Below are positions 62,962-64,000 of a stretch of DNA of 64,000 bases, one piece after another. The translations under genes were made by a program, and so were the position numbers. The notes beneath the pieces are model-generated. The model was not told where the DNA came from and ran no database searches. It saw nothing but the letters and a program-made list of their open reading frames with translations. The DNA comes from Pseudomonas sp. LS-2 (GTDB lineage: Bacteria; Pseudomonadota; Gammaproteobacteria; Pseudomonadales; Pseudomonadaceae), in assembly GCF_003605735.1 (NCBI RefSeq), contig NZ_QXTJ01000040.1, positions 163,789 to 227,788 of the forward strand, written 5' to 3'. Position 1 is the stretch's first letter; each line of letters begins with the position of its first letter.

Positions 62962-63774
62962 ATGTCAGCGCAACACAACCTTGTAGTACTCGCACGGGGC
63001 GGATACGCCGCTCGTGGAATGCTTTACTTGATCATTGGCATCTTTGCGTTGCTGGCGGCGCAAGACTCTACCAAGCCAAAAGACAGCCACAAAAGTCTGG
63101 AAGCCCTGTTAGCCCAGCCGTTTGGCTATTTTTTAGTGGGACTCGTGGTGGTGGGGCTGCTCGCATTTGCGGCCTGGCGGGTGCTGCAGGCTACGCGCGA
63201 TGTCGACCATCACGGCAAGAATCTCAAGGGTTTAACCATTCGCGCTGGCCTGCTTGCCGGAGGTCTGGTCAACGGCGCCCTGGCGTTTTTTGCGTTAGGC
63301 CTGCTCGTAAGCGGAATTAAAAGCTCCGGCGATTCCGGAGGGAAAACCAAAGACTGGCTGGCGCATCTTCTATCTTGGGAACACTCCAACGTATTGGTGT
63401 ACCTGATCGCCCTCATTCCACTGGGCGTTGGAATTGCTCACATCATCAAGGGATGGAAGGCGTCGTTTGAAAAATATTTTGAGGCTGACGAAGACGTCAT
63501 GCGGTACGTCCGTCCGGTGTCCCGGTTTGGCCTGATGGCCCGTGGCGTCGTCTTCATCGAGATTGCGGTGCTGCTGGGAGTGAGCGGTTCCGCTTATCAA
63601 GCTGTGGATCCGCCCGGCATGAAGGAAGCCCTCGACGCGCTCCAGCATCTGCCCGCTGGATGGCTGGTTTTGATCGTCATGGCCTTGGGGCTCATTGCAT
63701 TCTCGGTCTACAGCTTCTCTGAAGCCTTCTGGCGCAAGATAAACATGGAAATACCAGGCGTGTCGAAAGCGTAG
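62962..63774 (+). CDS. DUF1206 membrane protein
   Basis: A 270-residue inner-membrane protein with about six helices in three pairs, the DUF1206 pattern. The pairs begin ARGGYAARGMLYLIIG, then IRAGLLAGGLVNGALAFFAL, then VSRFGLMARGVVFIEIAVLL. Each holds the family phrase R-x-G-hydrophobic-x-A-R-G. Function unknown. The ATG at 62962 is used; an ATG three codons earlier (62953) is also possible. The frame to the left overlaps the ProQ-like gene and is not likely to be coding. Confidence 0.82.
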   Translation: MSAQHNLVVLARGGYAARGMLYLIIGIFALLAAQDSTKPKDSHKSLEALLAQPFGYFLVGLVVVGLLAFAAWRVLQATRDVDHHGKNLKGLTIRAGLLAGGLVNGALAFFALGLLVSGIKSSGDSGGKTKDWLAHLLSWEHSNVLVYLIALIPLGVGIAHIIKGWKASFEKYFEADEDVMRYVRPVSRFGLMARGVVFIEIAVLLGVSGSAYQAVDPPGMKEALDALQHLPAGWLVLIVMALGLIAFSVYSFSEAFWRKINMEIPGVSKA

Positions 63775-64000
63775 GCAGGCGTAACCTCGCGCGGCCCTCG
63801 TACGCTCGTGGACTTCGATGGACCGTCTGAGACGATTTTGTTTAGTGATGCGTTCGACGACAGTCGCGTGGAGCTATGCGCCTGAAGTCGTCATCGCACA
63901 ACGTGCTAAGCGCAGGGTTTTCGCAGCCTGAGGGTGATGATCTCCACCTAAAATACGTGGACACATCACCTCCATTGAACCGAGGCACTGGTGGTGATGC

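Overview
The window reads as a chromosomal segment of a Pseudomonas species, probably of the P. syringae / fluorescens type. This is inferred from codon style and from the 41-64 kb block of stress genes (glgX, manganese catalase, hemerythrin, CinA-like, OBAP, ProQ/FinO, DUF1206). No 16S gene or other decisive marker is present. I read the sequence by eye; no alignment or database search was run.

Layout. (A) 0.7-31.4 kb is an accessory island packed with anti-phage or anti-plasmid modules. In order these are: a three-gene pPIWI-RE operon (nuclease, DinG-type helicase, pPIWI-RE protein; 1.2-7.8 kb); small unknown genes, one of them frameshifted (7.8-11 kb); an unknown 410-residue protein; an McrB-like AAA ATPase with a DUF2357 nuclease (12.7-16.5 kb); a divergently transcribed GapS4a/GapS4b-like pair (16.8-18.9 kb); an unknown Cys/His-rich protein; a Gabija pair (GajA OLD nuclease, GajB UvrD-like helicase; 20.1-22.8 kb); a RES-domain protein; a DUF6236 protein; a HEPN (Apea-like) protein; and a run of very small proteins around a metallophosphoesterase. 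Five of those small proteins appear to share one C-terminal module. (B) 31.5-36.8 kb holds a Tn7-like transposition core transcribed leftward: tnsA-like, tnsB-like, tnsC-like and a tniQ/tnsD-like gene. It is visibly richer in A+T than its surroundings. In Tn7 the tns genes lie at one end with the cargo beyond tnsD, so section A is probably the cargo of this transposon. (C) 37.1-39.3 kb has no intact gene. It contains iterated repeats, a palindrome, and a clear remnant of a PLP-dependent decarboxylase whose active-site lysine is lost. (D) 39.3-40.0 kb carries a small XRE regulator and a periplasmic binding-protein gene cut off after about 149 codons, which marks the border of the foreign DNA. 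(E) 40-64 kb looks like native Pseudomonas sequence with metabolic, envelope, osmotic/oxidative-stress and signalling genes.

How it fits together. The left 37 kb looks like a mobile defence island: several independent immunity systems with different targets and chemistries travel with a Tn7-like mover. The right part is a stationary-phase / desiccation-type stress cluster (glycogen debranching, manganese catalase, hemerythrin, OBAP, KaiC-like ATPase with response regulators, diguanylate cyclase). The best candidates for undescribed biology are the small-protein paralogue cluster (26.3-30.5 kb), the Cys/His protein beside Gabija (19.1-20.0 kb), the 410-residue helical protein (11.1-12.3 kb) and the TnsA-like protein with an unusual active site.
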